Assembly: GCA_938023705.1 (NCBI GenBank)
Contig: CALJDJ010000043.1
Coordinates: 1 to 13,147 of the forward strand
Direction: 5' to 3'
DNA from: an uncultured Collinsella sp.
GTDB taxonomy: Bacteria; Actinomycetota; Coriobacteriia; Coriobacteriales; Coriobacteriaceae
Length of the DNA: 13,147 bases
Part shown: positions 1 to 6,040 of the stretch, piece after piece
Position numbering within the stretch: the first letter of the stretch is position 1
Layout: each line of letters begins with the position of its first letter
Translations under genes and position numbers: made by a program
The notes under the pieces: model-generated
What the model saw: only the letters and a program-made list of their open reading frames with translations
Database searches by the model: none
What the model was told of the DNA's origin: nothing

Positions 1-31
1 GCCGCCTCTGTTATCGGGGCGGCTTCTTTTT
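1..31 (+). terminator. Intrinsic terminator of an upstream gene
   Basis: GCCGCC (1-6) can pair with GGCGGC (18-23), and a T-rich run (24-31) follows. This is a standard Rho-independent layout for a plus-strand gene ending left of the window. The 5' arm may extend beyond the window edge, so the stem could be longer. Confidence 0.6.
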
Positions 32-76
32 GTCGAAGCACCGCATTGGGGACGGGCGCCTTGGTGGTGTCCGAGG

Positions 77-139
77 TTTATCTCAATCTGTAACAGGTGG
101 ACCTCTATTTGCCGAGTAGTTGTTACAGATTTAGATAAA
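77..139. repeat. Hairpin unit 1 of the upstream phased array
   Basis: Positions 77-95 (core TCTCAATCTGTAACA) and 121-139 (core TGTTACAGATTTAGA) form a 19-bp inverted repeat with one mismatch around a 25-nt spacer. Left and right arm cores start exactly 40 bp apart. The same unit recurs at 1166-1220 with the arms conserved and the spacer diverged, so the palindrome is probably the constrained part. There is no T-tract suggesting a simple terminator. A REP/REPIN-like repeat or a protein-binding array are both possible. Confidence 0.8.
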
Positions 140-160
140 CGGGAGCTGCTGAACATTTCA

Positions 161-215
161 TCTCAATCTGTAACATCTGAGGTCCAAAACGGCAGCTAGA
201 TGTTATGGATCGAGA
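161..215. repeat. Hairpin unit 2 of the upstream phased array
   Basis: TCTCAATCTGTAACA (161-175) faces TGTTATGGATCGAGA (201-215), with three differences from perfect pairing. Inner TCT/AGA (176-178/198-200) lengthens the stem. The arm starts are again 40 bp apart, and the unit starts 80 bp after unit 1. It corresponds position for position to 1246-1300. Confidence 0.7.
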
Positions 216-238
216 CAGTTGAGCGCCAGAGTCGAAAA

Positions 239-271
239 CCACCACAAAAGGGCCTGTCCCTTTCGTGGTGG
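239..271. repeat. CCACCAC hairpin upstream of the 360-1031 gene
   Basis: CCACCACAAAAGGG (239-252) and CCCTTTCGTGGTGG (258-271) form a 14-bp inverted repeat with one mismatch and a 5-nt loop (CCTGT). A related hairpin sharing the CCACCACAAA arm and an internal GCCTGTCC lies just after the same gene (1040-1074). This copy has no following T-run, so it is unlikely to be an efficient plus-strand terminator. Confidence 0.7.
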
Positions 272-291
272 TGGGGAGTGGACGGTTTCTT

Positions 292-320
292 TTGGTGATA
301 GTGTTAGCTGGCGGTATCAT
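292..320 (+). promoter_or_regulatory. Candidate promoter of the 360-1031 gene
   Basis: TTGGTG (292-297) and TATCAT (315-320) are separated by 17 bp and resemble a sigma-70-type -35/-10 pair. The predicted transcript would start near 327, leaving room for the GAGGTG ribosome-binding site at 347-352 before the GTG at 360. This is by-eye matching only. Confidence 0.4.
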
Positions 321-359
321 TAGCGCACGTCGCAGGTTTGTATTGTGAGGTGTTTTGCC

Positions 360-1031
360 GTGAGCCGTTCAACCCGTATTGGATTGATTGTCTTGGCGCT
401 TGCGATCGCCGTGGTTGGCGCGGGCGTTGTCGGCATGGCATTGCTACCTGCTGCGGTGACGGAACCGGTGGTTAAGCCTGTGATTCAATCTATCGAACTT
501 CTGACCGGCGACGACAAGCCCGAGACCATTACTGTTGATTTTGATGAGCAACCGGCTGCGCTGGGAATTAGCAATTATCCGCGCATTCAGCTTGGGGCCA
601 TGCGCTATACCACGGATACAAGCCTGATCGATAGGGCGTCCGAGCTACTCAAGGGTAAAACCTTCAAGCGTTGGTATGGATATGCGTCCTATCGGGCAAA
701 AGCGAACGACATGGTTGGCGGATACCGCTCGTCCATCGAGTTGGACACCACGAATGGCGCCAAGTTATGTGATGTTTCGTACGATCCGGGCTACGAGGGC
801 AATGAGGGGCCGAGCATCTACATCATGGACGGCGATGTCGCCTATGTCATGGAGGGCGACCAGACCGAGCTCAACGATTTTATGGGCAAGTGTATCCAAG
901 ATGCCTATAAACAGACCTGCTTACCCGACCCGCAGACTGCACGCGATAGTGGATCTGCCCGTACATGGCTGTTCGAGGATGAGATGCCCTGGAACGCCGA
1001 ATCGGGAAGCACGGGTTCGGCGAAGGAGTAG
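360..1031 (+). CDS. Unrecognised membrane-anchored or secreted protein
   Basis: I do not recognise this family. The reading frame is open from a GTG at 345. I prefer the in-frame GTG at 360 because GAGGTG (347-352) sits 7 nt before it, whereas the 345 start has no visible Shine-Dalgarno. The product is then 223 residues, starting MSRSTRIG. A short basic N-terminus precedes a hydrophobic stretch of about 22 residues (IGLIVLALAIAVVGAGVVGM), so it is either a signal peptide or an N-in anchor. No lipobox cysteine follows it. The rest is polar and rich in D, E, Y and G, and ends in a low-complexity S/G/E tail. Three cysteines lie in the outer part. There are no catalytic motifs I can name. The gene stands alone between paired repeats, with its own promoter candidate and a terminator hairpin right after the stop. 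Confidence 0.75.
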   Translation: MSRSTRIGLIVLALAIAVVGAGVVGMALLPAAVTEPVVKPVIQSIELLTGDDKPETITVDFDEQPAALGISNYPRIQLGAMRYTTDTSLIDRASELLKGKTFKRWYGYASYRAKANDMVGGYRSSIELDTTNGAKLCDVSYDPGYEGNEGPSIYIMDGDVAYVMEGDQTELNDFMGKCIQDAYKQTCLPDPQTARDSGSARTWLFEDEMPWNAESGSTGSAKE

Positions 1032-1039
1032 AGACCGCG

Positions 1040-1077
1040 ACCACCACAAAGGTGCCTGTCCTCTTTGTGGTGGTTTT
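1040..1077 (+). terminator. CCACCAC hairpin with T-run after the 360-1031 gene
   Basis: ACCACCACAAAG (1040-1051) pairs perfectly with CTTTGTGGTGGT (1063-1074) across an 11-nt loop, and TTTT (1074-1077) overlaps the stem end. It lies 8 bp after the stop codon, so it probably terminates that gene. The arm and the internal GCCTGTCC match the hairpin at 239-271, making it one member of a repeat pair. Confidence 0.65.
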
Positions 1078-1084
1078 CGGTCTG

Positions 1085-1139
1085 TCTCGATCTGTAGCAT
1101 CTTGGCCGCTAAAAGTGGGCCTGGTGTTACAGATTTAGA
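1085..1139. repeat. Hairpin unit of the downstream phased array, first
   Basis: TCTCGATCTGTAGCA (1085-1099) and TGTTACAGATTTAGA (1125-1139) are inverted arms with three differences from perfect pairing. Starts are exactly 40 bp apart, as in the other units. This unit has no equivalent in the upstream array, which holds only two units. Confidence 0.65.
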
Positions 1140-1165
1140 TTTTCGATTCGGGTGTCTTCTGTTTG

Positions 1166-1220
1166 TCTCGATTTGTAACAGATAGAGCTCTATTTGCTGA
1201 CTAGATGTTACAGATTTAGA
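1166..1220. repeat. Hairpin unit of the downstream phased array, second
   Basis: TCTCGATTTGTAACA (1166-1180) and TGTTACAGATTTAGA (1206-1220) are inverted arms with starts 40 bp apart. The segment 1166-1301 aligns without gaps to 81-216 at a constant offset of 1085 bp, about 80% identical by eye. The stretch from TGTTACAG to AAACGGG is identical in both copies. Confidence 0.75.
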
Positions 1221-1245
1221 TAAACGGGTGCCGCTGGTCATTTCA

Positions 1246-1300
1246 TCTCGATCTGTAACATCTAGAGCCATAAACAGTCGCTAGATGTTACAGATTGAGA
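1246..1300. repeat. Hairpin unit of the downstream phased array, third
   Basis: TCTCGATCTGTAACA (1246-1260) and TGTTACAGATTGAGA (1286-1300) pair with one mismatch. Inner ATCTAG/CTAGAT-type sequence extends the stem (TCTAG after the left arm, CTAGA before the right arm). The arm starts are 40 bp apart. It is the copy of 161-215 at offset 1085, with better pairing than the upstream copy. Confidence 0.75.
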
Positions 1301-1347
1301 TAGTAAGGGGACGAGGCCGTAGCGGGTGAGCGCGCCTGCTCCCTATC

Positions 1348-1400
1348 TTTCAATCACTCAGAAAATCTTATATATAGAGACTTAGATTTGTGTATAAGAT
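1348..1400 (+). promoter_or_regulatory. Candidate clpB promoter/operator region
   Basis: An AT-rich patch in an otherwise GC-rich gap holds an inverted repeat: ATCTTATATA (1365-1374) and TGTATAAGAT (1391-1400), one mismatch, 16-bp spacer. A weak promoter can be drawn as TTTCAA (1348-1353), 17 bp, TATATA (1371-1376), so the left arm would overlap the -10. I see no perfect CIRCE (TTAGCACTC type) or HAIR/HspR (CTTGAGT-N7-ACTCAAG) site. If clpB is heat-regulated here, this repeat is the best visible operator candidate. Confidence 0.4.
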
Positions 1401-1439
1401 CGCGCAAAGCTGGCAACAATACTTCTCGAACAACGTGAA

Positions 1440-1457
1440 GCCGCCCCGTAGGGCGGC
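1440..1457 (+). promoter_or_regulatory. GC hairpin in the clpB leader
   Basis: GCCGCCC (1440-1446) and GGGCGGC (1451-1457) form a 7-bp all-GC stem closed by CGTA, eight bases before the ribosome-binding site (GAGAGGTG, 1466-1473). No T-run follows, so it is not a classical terminator. It could stabilise the mRNA or limit spreading of upstream structure. It does not itself cover the ribosome-binding site. Confidence 0.45.
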
Positions 1458-1478
1458 CGCCCCAAGAGAGGTGATTCC

Positions 1479-4106
1479 ATGAGAATCGATAAGCTAGCAA
1501 TGACGTCGCGCGAGGCGCTGCAGACCGCCATGAGCACGGCTGCCGACGCGCAGGCCGGCGCGGTGGAGCCGATTCACCTGCTGTCCGCCCTGCTTGGTGC
1601 CGGCGAGCGCAATATCTCCGTGATCATCGAGCGCATCGGCGCCGATCCGGCCCAGCTTGCACGCTCCACACAAGATGCCATCGACCGCGCGCCCAAGGTT
1701 TCGGGCGAGGGCCAGCAGATGGGCCTGTCCAATGAGCTCGTCCGCGTCATCGAGAAGGCCGAGAAGAAGGCCACCAAGATGGGCGACAGCTTTGTGGTGA
1801 CCGAGCATTTGCTGATGGCGCTTGCCGAGGACAAGGGCGAGGCTGGTCGTGTACTGCGTGACGCCGGCGTCACCAAGGAGCGCATCGAGCAGGTCTACGA
1901 GGAGCTGCGTGGCGATGACCGCGTGACGTCTGCCGAGGATAAGACCCAGTTTGAGGCGCTGGAGCAGTACGGTCGCAACATCTGCGATCTGGCCCGCGCC
2001 GGCAAGCTCGACCCGGTCATCGGCCGTACCGACGAGATCCGCCGTACCATCCAGGTTCTGTCCCGCCGCACCAAGAACAACCCCGTGCTCATCGGCGAGC
2101 CGGGCGTCGGCAAGACGGCCATCGTCGAGGGCATCGCCCAGCGTATCGTGGCCGGCGACGTGCCGAGCACCCTGCGCGACCGCGACCTCATCGAGCTCGA
2201 CATGAGCGCGCTGGTCGCCGGCGCCAAGTATCGCGGCGAGTTCGAGGACCGCTTGAAGGCCGTGCTCAAGGAAGTGCAAAAGTCCGAGGGCAAGGTCATC
2301 CTGTTCATCGATGAGCTCCACACCATCGTGGGCGCGGGTGCCACCGAGGGCTCCATGGATGCCGGCAACATCCTGAAGCCGGCGCTCGCCCGTGGCGACT
2401 TGCACGCAATCGGCGCGACTACGCTCGACGAGTATCGCAAGTACATCGAGAAGGACGCGGCACTCGCCCGTCGTTTCCAGACCGTTATGGTGAGCGAGCC
2501 TACCGTCGAGGACACCATCTCGATCCTGCGTGGCCTCAAGGAGAAGTACGAGATCTTCCACGGCGTGCATATCACCGATAGCGCGCTCGTGGCAGCTGCC
2601 GACCTCTCCGATCGCTACATCGCCGACCGTTTTCTGCCCGACAAGGCCATCGACCTGGTCGATGAAGCGGCAAGCCGCCTGCGCATGGAGCTCGACAGCA
2701 TGCCGGTCGAGATCGATGCCACCACGCGTCAGCTCACTCAGCTGCAGATTGAGGAACAGGCGCTCATGAAGGAGACCGACGAGGCCTCCAAGGAGCGTCT
2801 GGAGGCTCTGCGCCAAGAGATCGCTGAGGTCCAAGAAAAGCTCAACGTGCAAAAGGCCGGCTGGCTCAACCAGAAGAACGCTATCGACCACGTGCAGGAG
2901 CTCAAGGGGCAGCTCGACGAGGCCAAGGGCGAAGAGGAGCGTGCGACGCGCAACGGCGACCTGGGCCGTGCGTCCGAGCTGCGCTACTCCGTGATTCCGG
3001 GCCTGCAGCAGCAGATTCAGGATTCCGAGGCTGCGCTCGAGGCGCAAAAGCAGCAGGACGGCGAGGGCCTCAACGAACAGGTGACCTCCGATGAGATCGC
3101 TGAGGTCGTGAGCGCTTGGACCGGCGTGCCCGTCTCCAAGATGATGCAGGGCGAGCTCGACAAGCTCAAGGGCTTGGAGGGCGAGCTGCATAAGCGCGTC
3201 ATCGGCCAGGACGAGGCGGTCTCCGCTGTCGCCGCGGCCGTGCGTCGCAGCCGTGCGGGCCTCTCCGATCCGGACAAGCCCATCGGCAGCTTCTTCTTCC
3301 TGGGCCCCACCGGCGTGGGCAAGACCGAGCTCGCCAAGGCGCTTGCCGAGTGCCTGTTCGATGACGAGCGTGCGCTCGTGCGTATCGACATGTCCGAGTA
3401 CATGGAGAAGTTCAGCGTCCAACGTCTGATCGGTGCGCCTCCGGGATACGTGGGTTACGACGAGGGCGGCCAGCTTACCGAGGCCGTGCGCCGTCGTCCG
3501 TACTCCGTGATTTTGCTCGACGAGATGGAGAAGGCTCATCCGGATGTCTTTAACGTGCTGCTGCAGGTGCTTGATGACGGCCGTCTGACCGATGGCCAGG
3601 GTCGCCAGGTGTCCTTCAAGAACACGATCATCATCATGACGTCTAACGTGGGCTCCAAGGCCATCGCCGATCTGTCCGGTAAGGACGAGGAGGAGATGCG
3701 CCATCAGGTCGACGCCGCCATGGCTCAGACCTTCCGCCCCGAGTTCCTCAACCGTATCGACGATATCGTGGTGTTCCATCCGCTCGGCATGGCGCAGATC
3801 GAGAAGATCGTCGACATCCAGCTTGCCGACGTCCGCGCGCGTCTGGCCAAGGAGCGCATGACGCTTGCCATCACCCCGGCGGCCAAGCAGATGCTCGCCG
3901 TGGGTGGCCTGGACCCCGTGTTCGGTGCCCGTCCGCTCAAGCGCCTGGTCCAGCGCGAGGTCGTGGACGCCATCGCCGCCGCCATCATCGACGGTACGGT
4001 GCGCGAGGGCGATCAGGTGACGGTCGATGCCGACAAGGACGGCGGCTTTACCGTCGTGTGCGACAACGCGCCGTCTGCTACCTACGAGGTCCCCGACGCC
4101 GAGTAG
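1479..4106 (+). CDS. clpB: ClpB disaggregase (Hsp100 AAA+ chaperone)
   Basis: ClpB pulls polypeptides out of aggregates through its hexameric pore, working with DnaK/DnaJ/GrpE in the cytoplasm. At 875 residues this has the usual full-length layout. A Clp N-domain spans about 1-150. D1 carries Walker A GEPGVGKT (206-213), pore loop KYRGEFE (250-256), Walker B VILFIDEL (273-280) and paired arginines (331-332). The middle coiled-coil domain lies about 400-530. D2 carries Walker A GPTGVGKT (609-616), pore loop GYVGYDEGG (656-664), Walker B VILLDEME (677-684), arginine finger R759 and sensor-2 GARPLKR (816-822). The long middle domain and lack of a ClpP-binding IGF-type loop separate it from ClpA/ClpC. 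GAGAGGTG 5 nt before the ATG supports the start; an in-frame ATG at codon 8 has no better site. It is monocistronic, ending at a strong terminator. Confidence 0.98.
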   Translation: MRIDKLAMTSREALQTAMSTAADAQAGAVEPIHLLSALLGAGERNISVIIERIGADPAQLARSTQDAIDRAPKVSGEGQQMGLSNELVRVIEKAEKKATKMGDSFVVTEHLLMALAEDKGEAGRVLRDAGVTKERIEQVYEELRGDDRVTSAEDKTQFEALEQYGRNICDLARAGKLDPVIGRTDEIRRTIQVLSRRTKNNPVLIGEPGVGKTAIVEGIAQRIVAGDVPSTLRDRDLIELDMSALVAGAKYRGEFEDRLKAVLKEVQKSEGKVILFIDELHTIVGAGATEGSMDAGNILKPALARGDLHAIGATTLDEYRKYIEKDAALARRFQTVMVSEPTVEDTISILRGLKEKYEIFHGVHITDSALVAAADLSDRYIADRFLPDKAIDLVDEAASRLRMELDSMPVEIDATTRQLTQLQIEEQALMKETDEASKERLEALRQEIAEVQEKLNVQKAGWLNQKNAIDHVQELKGQLDEAKGEEERATRNGDLGRASELRYSVIPGLQQQIQDSEAALEAQKQQDGEGLNEQVTSDEIAEVVSAWTGVPVSKMMQGELDKLKGLEGELHKRVIGQDEAVSAVAAAVRRSRAGLSDPDKPIGSFFFLGPTGVGKTELAKALAECLFDDERALVRIDMSEYMEKFSVQRLIGAPPGYVGYDEGGQLTEAVRRRPYSVILLDEMEKAHPDVFNVLLQVLDDGRLTDGQGRQVSFKNTIIIMTSNVGSKAIADLSGKDEEEMRHQVDAAMAQTFRPEFLNRIDDIVVFHPLGMAQIEKIVDIQLADVRARLAKERMTLAITPAAKQMLAVGGLDPVFGARPLKRLVQREVVDAIAAAIIDGTVREGDQVTVDADKDGGFTVVCDNAPSATYEVPDAE

Positions 4107-4153
4107 ATTTATGGGACATGCCTTAAAATCTGCCAGCCGTCTCTAAACGCCAA

Positions 4154-4188
4154 GGGCGGCGGATCCAATTGGGTCCGCCGCCCTTTTT
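4154..4188 (+). terminator. Intrinsic terminator of clpB
   Basis: A 13-bp stem (4154-4166 with 4171-4183, one G:T pair, AATT loop) of mainly GGGCGGCGG/CCGCCGCCC is followed by TTTTT (4184-4188). It lies about 50 bp after the clpB stop. Confidence 0.92.
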
Positions 4189-4240
4189 CGTGCGACAATC
4201 GATAATGTTGAACACGATTGCATGGCAAGGAGATATGCAG

Positions 4241-4435
4241 ATGATAGACAAGAACAAGACGAATGCGCCGGTCGCCAACGCCGCGCCGGCCGCACCCAAG
4301 TCTGTGCCCAAGCCTGTGCCCAAGCCGCGCGACCCCTACATCCGTGCCGAGAACGAGGATGACGACGGCTACGATCCTTATAGCGATCGTCGCCCCGAGC
4401 GCGAGCCCCTCTTCGAAGCCGACCCCTGGCGTTAA
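4241..4435 (+). CDS. Small proline-rich, acidic hypothetical protein
   Basis: This is a 64-residue ORF of no recognised family. AAGGAG (4227-4232) lies 8 nt before the ATG at 4241; an ATG at 4235 is too close to it, and longer in-frame starts run into the clpB terminator. The product has three parts. A polar Ala/Pro-rich start is followed by a proline/lysine stretch (KSVPKPVPKPRDP), then an acidic aromatic tail (NEDDDGYDPY) and a charged end reaching DPWR. There is no hydrophobic segment or cysteine, so it is probably a disordered cytoplasmic peptide. The VPKP repeat is encoded by a perfect 12-bp tandem duplication (4302-4313 and 4314-4325). The strong ribosome-binding site and GC-rich third positions argue that it is translated. 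Confidence 0.7.
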   Translation: MIDKNKTNAPVANAAPAAPKSVPKPVPKPRDPYIRAENEDDDGYDPYSDRRPEREPLFEADPWR

Positions 4436-4470
4436 GTAGCTCATTTGGGACGGGGCTTTTTTAGCTACTT
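4434..4470 (+). terminator. Weak terminator-like repeat after the small ORF
   Basis: AAGTAGCT (4434-4441) and AGCTACTT (4463-4470) are perfect 8-bp inverted arms. An alternative short stem, AGCTC with GGGCT, is followed directly by TTTTT (4458-4462). Either could end the 4241-4435 transcript, and the two folds exclude each other. Pairing strength is modest. Confidence 0.4.
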
Positions 4471-4559
4471 TGTTTTCGGCTAGAGGCGTTCATGCCTGCC
4501 CCCCTCGGCCGCTCGATATCCTCCGGGAGGGGCCACTAATAGAAAACTTGCTTATCCAT

Positions 4560-4635
4560 TAATCAAGATACGCATAATCTTGCTCTCCTGCTAATCAAGA
4601 ATCGTTATAATCTTGATTAGCAGGAGAGCAAGATT
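4560..4635 (+). promoter_or_regulatory. Duplicated palindromic promoter/operator of the ATPase gene
   Basis: Positions 4576-4600 and 4611-4635 are perfect 25-bp inverted arms around a 10-nt centre. TATAAT (4606-4611) begins in the centre and is a consensus -10. The core unit TAATCAAGA, 5-6 bp, ATAATCTTG occurs twice, at 4560-4582 and 4592-4615, offset 32-33 bp (about three helical turns). The first copy contains CATAAT (4573-4578). A -35 match is weak for both (TTGCTT 4548-4553 with 19 bp; TTGCTC 4580-4585 with 20 bp). The ribosome-binding GGAG (4636-4639) starts directly after the right arm. Autorepression or a structured leader are both plausible. Confidence 0.65.
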
Positions 4636-4643
4636 GGAGAATT

Positions 4644-5996
4644 ATGGCATTCAACGACTTGGTGGCTCAAAAAATAAAGGACTTTGAGCAACAGGGGATT
4701 CCGCAGGTCTTTGAGCGCGACCTTGATCTGGGCAACCCGCAGGAGCCAAAGCGCGACAACATCGTATATGTGATTGTGGGCGCCCGTCGTTGTGGAAAGA
4801 CGTATCGCCTGTATCAGGAGATACGGCGGCTTCAGGGCCAAGGCGTCGAGCTTGACCGGATGCTATATTTCAATTTTGAGGATGAGCGCTTGCGTCCGTA
4901 TGAGCCATCGCTACTAGCGGACGTGCTCGATACATTCTATGCACTATATCCTGCTGCTCGAGGCGAGGGCGCCTACCTTTTCTTTGACGAGATCCAGGAA
5001 ATACCCGAATGGGGTGCGTTTCTGCGACGCGTGGTCGATACGGAGAAGGCGACCGTTTACGTGACGGGATCTTCTTCTAAGATGCTGTCCTCAGAACTTA
5101 AGAGCGAGTTCAGGGGCCGTTCTCTTGTGCGAGAGCTTTTTCCGTTGAGTTTTTCGGAATACGTCCGATATAAGACGGGGAGCGTTCCTGAGTCGAACGC
5201 ACCCTTCTCCTCGAGCGATGCAGCGTTGCTCCGACACCATCTGGTCGGATATCTCGAGCGAGGGGGATTCATCGCGACACTTGAGCAGACGCCCGCAGAC
5301 GCGATTCAGCTGCTACAGGAATATGCGTCGCGAACGGTCGCCATGGACGTCGTTGAACGTTACGACGTCAAGAACCCCCGTTTGGCCTCGCTGTTTCTGG
5401 CGCGGTGCATGGCATCTTCGGGACGAGAGCTGTCAGTGAACAAAGTGTACAACGAGTTCAAGAGCAGACAGATATCCGTCAGTCGAAATACGCTCAGCGA
5501 CTTACTTGAGTATTACGAGGATGCCTACCTGCTGTTTTCGGTGCCGGAGTTCACGCGTTCGCTTGCAAATAATACGCGGTCTGCGTCTAAGGTCTACGCC
5601 GTCGATCCTGCGATGTTCGGAGCGTTCTCCCCCGCATCGGCATTGGATCATGGTCAGAGGCTCGAGACCGCGGTGTTCAATGCGCTCAGAAGAAGGACCC
5701 CCGCCGTGCGGCCCGGTTCGGTTTGCCGCCTGCTGATTAAAGATAAGAATAAAAGCCATGAGGTGGACTTTGTGGCTGGGGATGCACTGCTCATGCAGGC
5801 TTACGGCCTGATTCAGGTAAGTGTGGATATGACAAGCGAGAAAACGCGCGAGCGCGAAATTGCCGCGCTCGATGCCGCGATGGCCCAGTTTGATCTTGGC
5901 GAGTCGGTAATCGTTACCATGGATGAGCAGGCCGATATTCCATGCAAACACGGCGTGGTACATGCTGTGCCCGCATGGAAGTGGCTCCTTTCCTAA
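4644..5996 (+). CDS. AAA-family ATP-binding protein with DUF4143-like C-terminus
   Basis: This 450-residue protein has the build of the widespread AAA_14/DUF4143 ATPases, whose biological role is largely unknown. Walker A is GARRCGKT (46-53), Walker B YLFFDEIQE (111-119), and a sensor-like segment VTGSSS (140-145) is followed by the family's typical FRGRSLVRELFPLSFSEY (156-173). The middle (about 200-300) is helical, with a likely winged-helix part. The C-terminus has HEVDFV (372-377) and QVS (391-393), resembling a PD-(D/E)XK-type fold, though whether it is catalytic cannot be judged. The ATG at 4644 has GGAG 4 nt upstream. Codons such as ATA, CTA, CGA and AGG, rare in neighbouring clpB, plus an AT-rich promoter suggest horizontal acquisition. 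The gene appears to be a single-gene unit converging on the next gene. A role in defence or toxin-like activity would be speculation. Confidence 0.88.
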   Translation: MAFNDLVAQKIKDFEQQGIPQVFERDLDLGNPQEPKRDNIVYVIVGARRCGKTYRLYQEIRRLQGQGVELDRMLYFNFEDERLRPYEPSLLADVLDTFYALYPAARGEGAYLFFDEIQEIPEWGAFLRRVVDTEKATVYVTGSSSKMLSSELKSEFRGRSLVRELFPLSFSEYVRYKTGSVPESNAPFSSSDAALLRHHLVGYLERGGFIATLEQTPADAIQLLQEYASRTVAMDVVERYDVKNPRLASLFLARCMASSGRELSVNKVYNEFKSRQISVSRNTLSDLLEYYEDAYLLFSVPEFTRSLANNTRSASKVYAVDPAMFGAFSPASALDHGQRLETAVFNALRRRTPAVRPGSVCRLLIKDKNKSHEVDFVAGDALLMQAYGLIQVSVDMTSEKTREREIAALDAAMAQFDLGESVIVTMDEQADIPCKHGVVHAVPAWKWLLS

Positions 5997-6040
5997 TCGT
6001 CTATGGATTTGCGAGGCCAGGACTCAGGTGTCATGGTCCG

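Noticed and set aside
81..215. CRISPR array
   Set aside because: The repeats alternate in orientation with conserved spacing, the spacers are similar between copies, and no cas genes are present.
1494..3779. 761-codon open frame on the minus strand inside clpB
   Set aside because: clpB is unambiguous on the plus strand. Long antisense frames arise from GC-biased third positions, and the translation shows no family motif.
4576..4635. Invertible promoter switch or IS end
   Set aside because: Only 10 bp lie between the arms, too short for an invertible segment, and there is no transposase, recombinase or target duplication nearby.
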